Below are positions 13,478 to 23,000 of a DNA stretch of 45,941 nt, in pieces. A model generated the notes under the pieces. It was not told the origin of the DNA and ran no database searches. It saw only the letters and a list, made by a program, of their open reading frames with translations. A program made the position numbers and the translations under genes. Position 1 is the first letter of the stretch; each line of letters begins with the position of its first letter. This stretch comes from a virus: IMG/VR virus record IMGVR_UViG_3300044492_000068, positions 1 through 45,941 of that record; one strand, written 5' to 3'.

Positions 13478-14776
13478 TCAGCGTTGCCCGTGGATGATGT
13501 ACGCGACGTCGGCCGACGTCCCGCCGCCGGGGAGCTCCATCACTTCGCCCTGCCCGAACGCCCGATCGGTGAAATCGGGGATCGGTGCCAGGGCGAGCGG
13601 ATCGAACACGGTAACGCCCGTGAGCCGGTACGAGGCCGTGAGCCGCACGCGGCCGCGAACGCCGCACGGCATTTGGATCACGCGGCCATCGGGCGCGAGC
13701 GCGCTATAGGCTTTGTTTACGCCGTCGCCCGTGTCGCCCTCCCAATGGTTGTGCGGTTGGAACGGCGCGACGGGGTTCGGCGCCTGCCATTGCGTGTTCG
13801 CTTGCCGCCAGTTCGGGAGGCCGGCCGGGAGGAGCGCCGCGACCGATCGCACGGCCTCGACGATCCGATCGATGTTGTCGATCTCCCAAAAATTCGGCGG
13901 CCGCGGCGCCCCGCTCGAGGACGGCGCGCCGTTGCCGTAGACGCCGGTTCCCGTGTGGAGCGTGAAGATCGGCGCGCCGCACATGATCGCGATCGCGCGT
14001 TTCATCGCGAGCCGTAGCGGATCCGTCAGAACCGAACCGCTCGAGCCCGGTCCCGGTCCCTCCCAATCGGCGCCGACGAACCCGCCGTCGTTGTGGAAGT
14101 CCCACGCCTGGCGAACGTCGCGCCAGCCGTGATCGCCGTCGCCGCGTTCCGTGTGGCGGATGAACACCTTCGCCGCGACGCGGCGAGCGGCCGCGTTGAT
14201 CTCGTCGGCCTCCGCTGCGTTGCCCGGCGTCGAGAGCGCGATCAGGTTCCGGATCAGCGGATCGATCTCGCGGGCCATCGCCTCGAGCGTCGAGAGCGGA
14301 TCGCCGCCGTTGCTGTACTCGTTTTGCATCTCGACGAGGAGCACGGCGGCCTCGCGGCCGTCCGCGATCACGCCGCCGACGTCGCGCGCGAGCCGCGGGA
14401 GATCGTAGCCGGTGCCCTTGCCGCTGAGCGTGATCCCGCTGCGGAGGCCGAGCGAGGCCGACAGATCGAGATCGCGCGCGATGGCGCCGAGGTGATCGGG
14501 GAACGTCGCCGGGTTGATGTCGAGCGGCGGCGCCCATGCCACCTCGTACAGCGGACGCTTGTAGTCGAACCCGTGAGCGGCGGCCCACTCGAGGTTCGCG
14601 CGGTAGCGTTCGGGTTCGTTCCGCGCGCCCTGGAGCGACCACATAAACGTCAGGCCGAGCGGGTACCATTCCCCGCCGTCGTCGACGATCGCGCGGCCGT
14701 TCGCGCGCGGGACGCCGGCGCGCGTCCCTCCGACGCCGCCGCCTCCGCCGCCGGAGAGCCGCCGGTGCGTTCTCAC
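13478..14776 (-). CDS. Glycoside-hydrolase-like (TIM-barrel) protein
   Basis: 432 residues, GTG start overlapping the upstream TGA. After a Gly-rich N-terminus (SGGGGGGVGG) the segment GLTFMWSLQGARNEPERYRANLEWAAAHGFDYKRPL and later VLLVEMQNEYSNGGDP (Asn152-Glu153) look like clan-A beta/alpha-barrel glycosidases, where Asn-Glu ends strand 4 and Glu is the acid/base. A C-terminal beta-rich part (about residues 360-432) could be an accessory module. There is no signal peptide, so it is probably a virion-associated or lysis-released enzyme acting on host polysaccharide. It is coupled to the multidomain gene upstream. Substrate unknown. Confidence 0.65.
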   Translation of the reverse strand: MRTHRRLSGGGGGGVGGTRAGVPRANGRAIVDDGGEWYPLGLTFMWSLQGARNEPERYRANLEWAAAHGFDYKRPLYEVAWAPPLDINPATFPDHLGAIARDLDLSASLGLRSGITLSGKGTGYDLPRLARDVGGVIADGREAAVLLVEMQNEYSNGGDPLSTLEAMAREIDPLIRNLIALSTPGNAAEADEINAAARRVAAKVFIRHTERGDGDHGWRDVRQAWDFHNDGGFVGADWEGPGPGSSGSVLTDPLRLAMKRAIAIMCGAPIFTLHTGTGVYGNGAPSSSGAPRPPNFWEIDNIDRIVEAVRSVAALLPAGLPNWRQANTQWQAPNPVAPFQPHNHWEGDTGDGVNKAYSALAPDGRVIQMPCGVRGRVRLTASYRLTGVTVFDPLALAPIPDFTDRAFGQGEVMELPGGGTSADVAYIIHGQR

Positions 14777-15216
14777 GAGAGGATCTCCACGGCGAGCGGG
14801 AACCCGAAAAACTTATGCCCGGCGCCGTCAGGGTGGTTTTCGTCCGTCGTCTGTTCGACCTGTGCCTCGAGCGCGCCGTTCTCGTTTCCGTCGTAGACGC
14901 GCCACTGCTCGAGATCCCCGGCGTCAGTGTTCCCCGTCGGTTTGTGGTACCCCTGCTTGTCGAGGCCCGCCGAGTACTGGCCGGCGTCGGCGCCCGCGAG
15001 ACAGTCGGCCTCGACGTTCGTGAACGTGTAGCGGTTCGACGGGAGTTTCTTCGCCTTGTACTTGGCGGCGCTCGCGTCTTTTCCGACGTAGAGCACGCCT
15101 CGCCATTCCGACGGTTTCCCGTCGAGCGTGCCCCAAATTCCGGTGCCTGGTGAGTCGGGCGCGATCACGCGGCCGCCCGCGCCCCGGAGTCGTACGATCT
15201 TGCCGTCGATTTCCAT
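14773..15216 (-). CDS. Possible separately initiated C-terminal domain
   Basis: 147 residues starting MEIDGKIVRLRG at an ATG with an exact copy of the recurrent CACGAAAGGA element 6 bases upstream. In the other places this element marks true gene starts, so this beta-rich domain may once have been, or may still be, a separate gene that is now also read in frame from the large gene. Confidence 0.45.
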   Translation of the reverse strand: MEIDGKIVRLRGAGGRVIAPDSPGTGIWGTLDGKPSEWRGVLYVGKDASAAKYKAKKLPSNRYTFTNVEADCLAGADAGQYSAGLDKQGYHKPTGNTDAGDLEQWRVYDGNENGALEAQVEQTTDENHPDGAGHKFFGFPLAVEILS

Positions 15217-16764
15217 TGCTGATCCTTTCGTGTGTGTACGGAACGGTCGAGGAGGTTTCGGCGGATCGATCGGTGGATCGATCGGCGGCGTCGTCGGGAC
15301 CGGCGTAAGCGACGCCTCGCCGACGAGCGCGGCCGCGAGCACGAGCGCGCCGAACGCGCGCGACAGGTTCGGGTTCGGCTTGATGCCGTTCGCCCGATCG
15401 TACGAGAACGGCGCGATCACTTTGATCCGCCGATCGAGGTTCACGATCTGATCGAGATACTCGAGGCCCTCGAGCACCTCCGCGTCCGTCCACAGCCAGC
15501 CGCCCGTCGCCGGATCGAACTGCTGATAGAACATCGGGATCACGCCGCAATCGCGCGGCCACTGCGCGAGGTTCGCGCGCGCCTGGCGATCCCATCGGGC
15601 CGCCGTTTGCGGGAGCGTTTCCGCCTTGAGCCGATAGAGCTCCCACAGGATCAGATCGTAGGATCGGAGCCCGTTCGACGGGATCGTCCAATCGGCTGGC
15701 GAGTCATGTCCGAGCACGAGCCGCCCCTTCGGGAGCGGGACGGGCGGCGTCGTGTTCTCCGAATAGGTTCCGAGCGTGAACACGTCAGGCCGTCCGCTCC
15801 CCTCCGCCCTGAACGGGTAGACGCTGACCGGATGCGAGAACCGGAACGACGGGAACACGAGCGGCGGCGCCGGGCGGAGATCGACGATCGCGCTCGCGAG
15901 ATCCCACTCGACGATCGTGAGCGAGCCGGGCGGTTCGCCGTCGATCGTCGCCCACGCGATCCGGATCCCGCCGTTCCACGCGATCGCGTCGTAATGAAAT
16001 TCACGATCGGCCGTCGCGAGGATCGTCCCGTGATCGGAGTCGGCCCGGCGCGCGACGAGCCCGACGCCCTCGAGCCAGTGCACAAGGTAGGCGACGCCGC
16101 CGGGCTCGACGTAGCACGCCCGGAGCGAGCCAGGGAGCCAGAGCGGCGCCGGGATGCCGAACGTTCCCCACGCGCCCGACGCGGGCCAGATCGCGCGCTG
16201 CGCGTCGATCAGGGTGAGGTGATACGGATCGGGCGCGCCAGCCCCGATCCCGGGTTGCCGGTCCTCCGGCGGGTTGAACGTCGGGAAGATCGAGCCATCG
16301 GGACGCCCGATCCGGAACCCGTTCCCGCCGCCCTGGTAGGCGTCGAGGAGGACGATCGAGCCGTCGCTCGCGGCCGCGCCGCGCCCGTCCGTCATTGCCC
16401 GGGAGATCGTTCCGCCGGGGAACTCCCCGCACGAGCCGAACGTGGCGCCCTGCCCGGCTTGCGCCGCCTGCCATCGCCCGCCAGCGGCCGCGAGAAACGA
16501 CGCCTCGCGGAGCGGCCCGGGAACGGCCTCGAGCGGCCGCCGGGCGCCTGTGCGGATGTCGACAGCCTGCGGAGCCGTCCCGCCCGGCGTGCCCTGCCAC
16601 GAGCCGCTGAGCGGCCCGAGATAGGCGATCTCGTCGGCGTTGAGCCAGAAGGTACAGCCGCCGTCGCAAAGCTGGATCGCCTCGCCGCTCCGCGAGCCGT
16701 ACGAGACTCGCCCGCCGGCCGTCCCGCACGCCGCGAGGCCGGTGATCGGATGTAGTTTCGGCAT
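14773..16764 (-). CDS. Large multidomain protein with propeller-like and carbohydrate-binding-like parts
   Basis: 663 residues. The N-terminal part (about 1-330) is rich in short Gly/Asp repeats (DGSIVLLDAYQGGG, GTILATADREFHYDAIAWNGG) that suggest a beta-propeller. A central helical part (about 370-480, with LILWELYRLKAETLPQTAARWDRQARANLAQWP) resembles the C-terminal portion of barrel glycosidases. A proline-rich linker (PTTPPIDPPIDPPKPP) leads to a C-terminal beta domain (517-663). A strong internal RBS and ATG at 15216 may allow separate synthesis of that domain. Placed between the lytic transglycosylase and the glycosidase-like gene, it probably binds or processes cell-surface glycans (inference). 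Confidence 0.6.
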   Translation of the reverse strand: MPKLHPITGLAACGTAGGRVSYGSRSGEAIQLCDGGCTFWLNADEIAYLGPLSGSWQGTPGGTAPQAVDIRTGARRPLEAVPGPLREASFLAAAGGRWQAAQAGQGATFGSCGEFPGGTISRAMTDGRGAAASDGSIVLLDAYQGGGNGFRIGRPDGSIFPTFNPPEDRQPGIGAGAPDPYHLTLIDAQRAIWPASGAWGTFGIPAPLWLPGSLRACYVEPGGVAYLVHWLEGVGLVARRADSDHGTILATADREFHYDAIAWNGGIRIAWATIDGEPPGSLTIVEWDLASAIVDLRPAPPLVFPSFRFSHPVSVYPFRAEGSGRPDVFTLGTYSENTTPPVPLPKGRLVLGHDSPADWTIPSNGLRSYDLILWELYRLKAETLPQTAARWDRQARANLAQWPRDCGVIPMFYQQFDPATGGWLWTDAEVLEGLEYLDQIVNLDRRIKVIAPFSYDRANGIKPNPNLSRAFGALVLAAALVGEASLTPVPTTPPIDPPIDPPKPPRPFRTHTKGSAMEIDGKIVRLRGAGGRVIAPDSPGTGIWGTLDGKPSEWRGVLYVGKDASAAKYKAKKLPSNRYTFTNVEADCLAGADAGQYSAGLDKQGYHKPTGNTDAGDLEQWRVYDGNENGALEAQVEQTTDENHPDGAGHKFFGFPLAVEILS
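15223..15232 (-). promoter_or_regulatory. Recurrent ribosome binding element inside a longer frame
   Basis: Exact CACGAAAGGA decamer located within the 663-residue frame, 6 bases before the in-frame ATG at 15216. Confidence 0.5.
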
Positions 16765-16768
16765 GGGT

Positions 16769-17335
16769 TCAGACCTTTCGGAGCTTCCGGTACCGCGCGA
16801 GCACGTCGTCGGCGTATGCCGCATTCCGGAGCGGCCCCGTCGGCGCGTTGCCGGAGCGCCCGCCATTGTATGCGGCGAGGGCCGCCCGCGTCGCCGTCGC
16901 CTGGCGCTGGCCCTCGAGCCCGACGTAGAGCGCGCCCGCCCACTTGACGTGCCCGGCGAGGTGCTCCGCCCCGATCGCGAGATTGATCTCGACGTCGGAG
17001 CATAGGCGGGTGAGGTACTTCCCCTTGTATCCGTGCTCGCGCGCGACGGCGCCCATGATCTGAGTGAGGCCCCACGAGGCTTGCTGGCCCCACCATTCCT
17101 GATCGGGATCGCCCGCGAGCGCGGGGAAATCCTTCGGGGGAAACTTTGAGGCGAGCTCGACATCCGACACGCGGCGGAACGGCCGCCCCTCGCGCACGTT
17201 CCAGAGGTATCGGTATTTCGGTTCCGGGTTCCACGCGTCCGGATCGCCGGAGGATTCCTTGTCGACGAGCGCCGCGAGTAGATCCGGATCGAGGACAGCC
17301 GTCGCGGCCGCCGCCTCGAGCTCCGCGCGGAACAT
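16769..17335 (-). CDS. Lytic transglycosylase (endolysin, SLT type)
   Basis: 188 residues. The family signature is present: catalytic Glu27 in VDKESSGDPDAW, then the GLTQIMGAVAREHGY motif, and AALAAYNGGRSGN near the C-terminus. These are the motifs of soluble lytic transglycosylases, which cleave the MurNAc-GlcNAc bond of peptidoglycan to form 1,6-anhydroMurNAc. No signal peptide, so release would need a holin; candidate membrane proteins lie just upstream (18737-19978). The ATG shares one base with the stop of the beta-helix gene. This is the most likely endolysin of the phage. Confidence 0.88.
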   Translation of the reverse strand: MFRAELEAAAATAVLDPDLLAALVDKESSGDPDAWNPEPKYRYLWNVREGRPFRRVSDVELASKFPPKDFPALAGDPDQEWWGQQASWGLTQIMGAVAREHGYKGKYLTRLCSDVEINLAIGAEHLAGHVKWAGALYVGLEGQRQATATRAALAAYNGGRSGNAPTGPLRNAAYADDVLARYRKLRKV

Positions 17336-18729
17336 CAGTACCCCGCGCCGCCGGCGAGGAGCTTCAACGTCGTCGGGTTGAGGAGCGCCGCGAGCGCGCC
17401 CGCCTTGACGATCTGATTGTTCGGGGGGAGCGCGATCGTCCGGAGATCCGACATTTCGATCACGTTGCCGGAGAACTCGACGACGGTCGTGTAGCTCGTG
17501 AGCGAAGCGAGCCCGGGACCCGTCGAGCCGTCGCCCATGATCCCATAGTCGCCGGTTCGGAGGACGTTCCGCGAGAACGTGATCGGCGTGATCACTTTCG
17601 TCGACGTCGAGCCGGAGAACTGTAGGAACCGACTCGCGACCCGGGGGAGCGTATTGTTCGTGACGACGAGCGCGTCGGCGACGCCGTTGATCACTTGGAA
17701 CCCGTTCGGCGACTCCGCGAACAGGTTTCGATCGATCGTCAGTTTCCGGAGCTGTCCGGACGGACCCGAGTCGTCGCGCCCGAGTACGTTCACGGCGAAC
17801 CCGTCAGGCGCGCGGCGAACGGTGTTCCCGCGGATCGTTACGTCGTCGACGGTGCACCATGGGCAATCGCCCTGCCCGCGAGCGGTGATCACGATCGGCG
17901 ATCCCGCCTGGCCGTCTGTCCAGTTGCCATCGATCGTATTGCCCTCGACGAGCACGCGCAGGCCGATCTTCGCCTCGACGGAATTCTTGACGGTGCCGAG
18001 CGTCCGGAAACTGTCAGGCTTGCGGATCGTGTTCCCCCGGATCGTGATGTCGGCCGGGTTCATCCCGACGATCCCCGGCGTCGCGCCGCCGATCAGGATG
18101 TTCTCGCCGCTCGCCTCGAGCACGGAGTCGAGCACGGCATACGGGCCGGGACCGTTGAGGATCCACACGGCCTGAGAGTCGCGGCCCTTTTCGTAGAACC
18201 CGAGCACGCTCACGCGCTGCAGGGTGATGTCGGAGCCGTGGAGCGCGAACCCGCGATGCCCGCCGCCCTTCGCCGACGGGAGCACCTTCACGTCCTCGAA
18301 ACGAACCCGGTGAGGTTGCGCGTCGGCGCTCGTCGCGTCGGCGGTCCCGACGACGATCGCGTCGCGATCCGGGTTCCCGAGTTGAACCGCGAGGCCCCGC
18401 ACGATAACGTCGTTCGCCGCGACCTTGAGCGTCGGCGTGAACCCGTCGGCGGCGACGAGCGTCGCGCCAGCCGCCGCGAGCGTCGTCGGTTTTGAGATCG
18501 TGAAGTTGCCGGAGTAGGTGCCAGGCGCGACGGTGATCGCGCCGCCGGTTCGGAGGGCGCCGACGAGGGCCGCGGCGTCGGTCACTGTCACGCCGCCCGG
18601 CTGCGGCGGCGGCGTCGTGATGGCGGCCCGGAGCTGCTCGAGCGTGCCCTGCAGTTGATCGATCAGTTGCGCCGGCGTTTGGGATTGCGCGAGGAGGAGG
18701 AGCGCGAGGAGCGCGGTTCGTGTGTTCAT
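17335..18729 (-). CDS. Secreted right-handed beta-helix protein
   Basis: 464 residues. Residues 1-20 (MNTRTALLALLLLAQSQTPA) form a typical Sec signal peptide. Residues about 45-430 show repeated short strands with Asn-Thr-Ile, Val and Gly (ITIRGNTIRK, VLVEGNTIDGN, VTIRGNTVRR, LTIDRNLFAES, LVVTNNTLPR, ITFSRNVLRTG), the coil pattern of parallel beta-helix proteins such as pectate-lyase-like and tailspike folds. A signal peptide is unusual for a phage virion protein, so this may be exported from the infected cell or lysogen and act on extracellular polysaccharide. Enzyme activity is not evident from the sequence. Confidence 0.8.
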   Translation of the reverse strand: MNTRTALLALLLLAQSQTPAQLIDQLQGTLEQLRAAITTPPPQPGGVTVTDAAALVGALRTGGAITVAPGTYSGNFTISKPTTLAAAGATLVAADGFTPTLKVAANDVIVRGLAVQLGNPDRDAIVVGTADATSADAQPHRVRFEDVKVLPSAKGGGHRGFALHGSDITLQRVSVLGFYEKGRDSQAVWILNGPGPYAVLDSVLEASGENILIGGATPGIVGMNPADITIRGNTIRKPDSFRTLGTVKNSVEAKIGLRVLVEGNTIDGNWTDGQAGSPIVITARGQGDCPWCTVDDVTIRGNTVRRAPDGFAVNVLGRDDSGPSGQLRKLTIDRNLFAESPNGFQVINGVADALVVTNNTLPRVASRFLQFSGSTSTKVITPITFSRNVLRTGDYGIMGDGSTGPGLASLTSYTTVVEFSGNVIEMSDLRTIALPPNNQIVKAGALAALLNPTTLKLLAGGAGY

Positions 18730-18736
18730 GGCTTTG

Positions 18737-19198
18737 TTACCGGCCCGCTACGGGCCCGACGCCTCCGACCTTTTGATGATTGGTACGGCCGAAATAGAAA
18801 CCCGTCACGAGGTTCGCGACGCCGAACAGGAACACGCCGGCGGCCAGTTGCAGCTCCGGCGAGCCGAGCGTTTTTCCGAAGATCGCGAGGGCGGTTGAGA
18901 CGGCGAGCGCCGCCCACACGACGGAGAGCGCGATCTTCATTTGGGTAGTTTCCCATATGAGGCTCACCTCGCGCTGGCTGGCGCTGACCCGCTCCTCCTC
19001 CTCCGTCGACGTCGGCGCCGCGACGACGCGGCCGCCCGGGAGCGTGATCACGTCGGGCTTAGCCGGAGCGGCGCCGCCTGCCTGGCCTGGGAGGATCTGT
19101 AGTGCGGGCGCTGCGCCGCCGACGATTTCGACAGGGACCGGATCCGGCGCGACGATCTTTACCGCTGCGGGATCGGACTCCGGGATCGGATCGCTCAT
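18737..19198 (-). CDS. Holin-like membrane protein with two predicted spans
   Basis: 153 residues. A disordered Pro/Ala-rich N-terminal part (1-85) is followed by two hydrophobic helices (about residues 92-115 IALSVVWAALAVSTALAIFG and 121-143 LQLAAGVFLFGVANLVTGFYFG) and a short polar tail. The topology and the position just upstream of the beta-helix and transglycosylase genes fit a class II holin, but no holin family signature is certain. The ATG overlaps the preceding stop (TGATG). Confidence 0.6.
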   Translation of the reverse strand: MSDPIPESDPAAVKIVAPDPVPVEIVGGAAPALQILPGQAGGAAPAKPDVITLPGGRVVAAPTSTEEEERVSASQREVSLIWETTQMKIALSVVWAALAVSTALAIFGKTLGSPELQLAAGVFLFGVANLVTGFYFGRTNHQKVGGVGPVAGR

Positions 19199-19365
19199 CA
19201 CTGCCTCGCGGGGTTCGTCACGTGCTCGATCACTTTGGCCTGAATGTCGACGAGCCGGAGCCGCTCCTCGACGGAGGCGCGCTCGCGCGAAAATTCCTCG
19301 TACTGCTCGCGGCCCTCCGCTGAGACTTTGCGGCGTTCGGCGGCGTCGTCGCGGTTGGGATTCAT
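19198..19365 (-). CDS. Small charged helical protein in the lysis region
   Basis: 55 residues from the ATG at 19365 (MNPNRDDAAERRK), which has GAGGTG 5 bases upstream. Almost entirely charged alpha helix (EQYEEFSRERASVEERLRLVDIQAKV). A longer form from an ATG at 19401, overlapping the previous stop, would add a basic hydrophobic N-terminus, but those codons (AGA, TTT, CTT, TTT) are unlike the rest of the genome, so the shorter start is preferred. Confidence 0.5.
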   Translation of the reverse strand: MNPNRDDAAERRKVSAEGREQYEEFSRERASVEERLRLVDIQAKVIEHVTNPARQ

Positions 19366-19397
19366 AGGACACCTCGAAAAAAGACGGCGGAGAAATC

Positions 19398-19652
19398 TCA
19401 TAGATCGTCGACCAACCTTTGCACGGTGATCGCCTCGAGATCTGTCCTGTTTAGGATAATGGCCCCCTCCTCGCGCTCGCCGACCCAAATCTCGAAAACG
19501 TGCCACTCGCGGCGGCCTTGAACGGTTCCGAGATAGCGCCCGGAGATCGCGCGGGGTTTCCCGAACTTCGGGTGCCCGACGTCCCACATTTTCGCGGGGA
19601 GGCCCTCGAGGTAGTACGCGAACCCGGCGACGAGACGGAGGGCGGCGCTCAT
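19398..19652 (-). CDS. Hypothetical protein of the lysis region
   Basis: 84 residues, ATG overlapping the upstream stop. Contains WDVGHPKFGKPRAISGRYLG and WHVFEIWVGEREEGAIILNR, a small beta-rich fold. No family recognised. Confidence 0.55.
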   Translation of the reverse strand: MSAALRLVAGFAYYLEGLPAKMWDVGHPKFGKPRAISGRYLGTVQGRREWHVFEIWVGEREEGAIILNRTDLEAITVQRLVDDL

Positions 19653-19978
19653 TTCCCTCCGGCGAGGAGCTTCCGGTTCACGGCGCCGACCTGCGTCGCG
19701 ACGTGCATCAGTTGCTCCGTCTGAGTCTCGAGCAGGCCCGTGTTCCGGAGCGCGATGTCGCGCCAAAAGACGATCTGTTCGTTCAGGATCCGCGCCTCCG
19801 CGTCGGCGCGCTCGTTTGCGTCGGCGAGCGCGGCCGCGTGCCGTGCCTCGAGATCGACGAGATCCTGACCCCATCGCCAGATCCGGAATTTGTTTCCGAT
19901 GAGCACGATCACGAGGAGCGTCGCGAAACTGACGCCGCCGAGCACGTTCGCGATCTTCGCTGCCTCGTCGATTCCCAT
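19649..19978 (-). CDS. Single-span membrane protein with coiled coil (holin or spanin-like)
   Basis: 109 residues. One transmembrane helix near the N-terminus (about residues 15-28, GGVSFATLLVIVLIG), then a long amphipathic, Ala/Arg/Glu-rich helix (residues 43-80) likely to form a coiled coil. This layout resembles inner-membrane spanins or a type III holin; no lipoprotein partner is encoded beside it, so the assignment stays open. It follows the tail hub/fibre gene directly. Confidence 0.6.
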   Translation of the reverse strand: MGIDEAAKIANVLGGVSFATLLVIVLIGNKFRIWRWGQDLVDLEARHAAALADANERADAEARILNEQIVFWRDIALRNTGLLETQTEQLMHVATQVGAVNRKLLAGGK

Positions 19979-20010
19979 GGACCCTCGCGGTTGATTGTAG
20001 CGCCCGCCCG

Positions 20011-23000
20011 TCAGTTGAGACGGAGGACGGCGAGCACGCGATTGGAGAACGTGCCGGTCCCGCTGCTCGTTTTGTAGCGGAGCGCGAACACGTTCGATCC
20101 GGCGTTGACGGTCATAACCACGCCGCGCCCGACGTGGTACACCGATCCCGCCGTGATCGCTTTCGCATTCGACACGCCATCCGCGGCGGCGATCGTCGTC
20201 GCGCCCGACACGTCGACGGCGACAGAGGTATCGATCACGCCGCTCCCGCTCGTGTTGACGCTGAAAAGCACGAGCACGAGGGTACCCGTCGTGAGCGTGA
20301 CGGAATCGGCCGTCGTGAGCGCGCCGTATGCCGTGCTCGCGCGCGTCTCCGCGGTTGCCACTGCCGACACGCCCTTGACGATCGGCGTTCCCCCGAACAC
20401 GCCGAGGAGGACGGCGATCCACCTGGCATAGCGCGTGTTGCTCCCGCCGTCGCTGGCGTACTGGAGCTTAAACGTCGTCGAGCCGGAGGCGAGCCGGGAC
20501 AGCATGAGCCCGCCCTGTAGCGCGATATTTTGCGCGCCGCTCGTCGACTGCGCCGCGAACGTCCCGGCGGCGAGCGTGTTCGCGCCGGAGACGACGACGC
20601 CGAGCGAGGAGGTTCCGGTCTGAACCCGGTTCTCCGAGTCGCCCGCGATCACGGCCGCGACGCCATCGCTCCCGATCGAGATCGTCGCCGACGGGCCAGC
20701 CGTCGCGAGATCGGCGAACGTGCCGGAACTCGACGCCTCCGCCGTTTCGACCGTCGCGGCGGCCGCCGACGTCACCAGATCCAGACAGACGAGAAACGGC
20801 TGGCCAGGCCCGGGCCCGCCTGCGAACGCCGCGCCGTTGACGCGCGCCGCGAACATGAGCGACGCGGCGTACTCTTTTCCCGCCGTGAGCCCGGTAATGT
20901 GCACGAGCCCGAACAGGTGCTGCCCGCCGAACGACACGAGCGATCGATTCATCACGGCCCGCGAGTCGTCGAGCGTGAGATCGGTTAGTTGCACGTTCGC
21001 GACGACGAGCGCGTCGCCGGTCCCGATCGCCCCGATGCCGACGACGAACGTGAGCGTGGTTCCCGTCGGTTTGATCAGGATCGGGCCCGCCGCGAGCACG
21101 GCCGCGCCGCCGCCGACGCCGAAAAACCCGTGATCCGCTGCGCTGCCTCCGCCGCCGCCCGCGTCGACGTATGCCTTCGTGGCGGCGTCCTGCGCGTTTG
21201 TCGGATCGGTAACGTCGGTGATCTTGTGGGCGCCCATGGACTGATCGCCCGTGAACGCGATCGAGCCGTCCCGCTTGATGTAGTGCTCCGCCGCGATGGC
21301 GGCCGCCAGGACGGCGTCGGCGGCGTCGGCGGCCACGTCGGCGGCCGCGAGCGTCGCGGCGTCGCCTGCGTCCGTGTACGCCTTTGTAGCGGCGTCCTGC
21401 GGGAGCGCCGGATCGTCGACGAACCGGAGCTTGTGCCCGCCCATGGACTGATCGGAGCGGAACGACGCGCGGCCGTCGCTGTAGATATCGCCCGCCACGG
21501 CTGCGCCGCCGTCGAGCGTCGCTGGCGCCGACGAGGACCCGGAGCCGCCGCCCGACGTGAGCGCCTTCCATTGCTCGACGTACGAGCCGGCGTATTCGTC
21601 CGACTCCTGAGCGGTGATCCGGTACTCCCACAGTTCGGCGTTGACAAGATGGATCCGCACGGCCGCGACGAGGAAATCGTCGACGATGCCGCCCCGGTAC
21701 GTCGTGTCGATCCCCAACTCCTGACCCGGGAGAAACCCGTCGACGTCGGTGAACACCTCAAGCTCGCGGCGATCGTTGCTCTCGCGCGCGAGGATCTGAG
21801 TCGCCAGATCGATCCCGTCGGCGTAGACGACGATCTCCGGATGCGCCTCGCGGAACGTGAGCGGCGGCGAGCCGATCGAAACGCGCGCGTGGAACGGGAA
21901 CACGGCGAGGTACTTCAGCTCGAGGATCGTCCCGGGCGCCGGCGCCGTGCCGACGAGCGTTATCGTTCCCCGCCCGGCGAGGACGTTCCATTCGTAGTCG
22001 ACGGCGAGATCCCCGGGAGGGCCGATCGTGCGCGCGAGCGTGCCGTTCTCGAGGATGTAACCCTGCGTCCATCCCGCCGCGCCCGACGGATCGGCGCCGA
22101 GCTGCATCGTCGAGATCGCGATCCCGCCCTCGCCGTACCACTGGCCGTTCCCCGTCGTCGCGAGCGCGATCGAATTCCCCGCGACGCCGATCGCGAGCGC
22201 GTTCGCCGCGAGCTGATCGGGGAAACGGATATAGGCGTCGGCGTCGGTGTTCACGGCCGTCGAGGGCGCATAGACGCCGCCGCCCGCGCCGACGATCGCC
22301 GCGACGAGGTTCGCGAGGCTCGCGTTGCCGTCGGCGCCGATCAGCACCTCGCCCGCGACGTCGCCGACGAGCGCCGCGCGCCACGTGTAAACCGACGAGC
22401 CGAGCGTCGTCGTGTCTCCGTCGGCGAAGTTGACCGCGACGCCGAGAAACGCGTGCGCCCGGGCGCCGGCGTAGGCGTCGCCGATCACGGCCTGGATGTC
22501 GACTTCCCACGAGGTAGCGTAGCCGTCGGCCTCCCATTGCTGCGTCGTGACGCCGGTTCCTGTCGGGCCACAGAGGAGATCGACCGTGTTCTTAGCGAGG
22601 TTCGGGGGATCGGTCCAGTCGAGATCGAACGCGTTGACGTTCGCGTCGGTGATCGTGACTGGCGCGGGCGAGTCGAGCGGGACGAACACGACGAGCGCCT
22701 TGAGCGGCCCCACGCGAAAGACGACGCCCGTCGCGTCGGTGATCCGCTTGAACGCGTCGACGACGGCGACGTCGACCCACTCGATCGGCGGAACGGTTTT
22801 CCCCGTCGGCGCGGCGTCGTACGTGATCCCGTAGACGGCGAGCGACTGAGCGACGATCTCCGCGATCACGTCCTCGAGGTATTGCGGCGCCGTCGCGACG
22901 ATGGTGATCGGATCCGCGTCGTCGAAAAAAATCGAGTAGTCGGCGAGATCGATCTCCGTCCGGTTCGCCGGGTTCGATGCCGTCATGCCCGCGAGGCGCC

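Noticed and set aside
15232-16755. 507-codon plus-strand frame opposite the multidomain gene
   Set aside because: Same reason; Arg/Glu-rich shadow with no family features.
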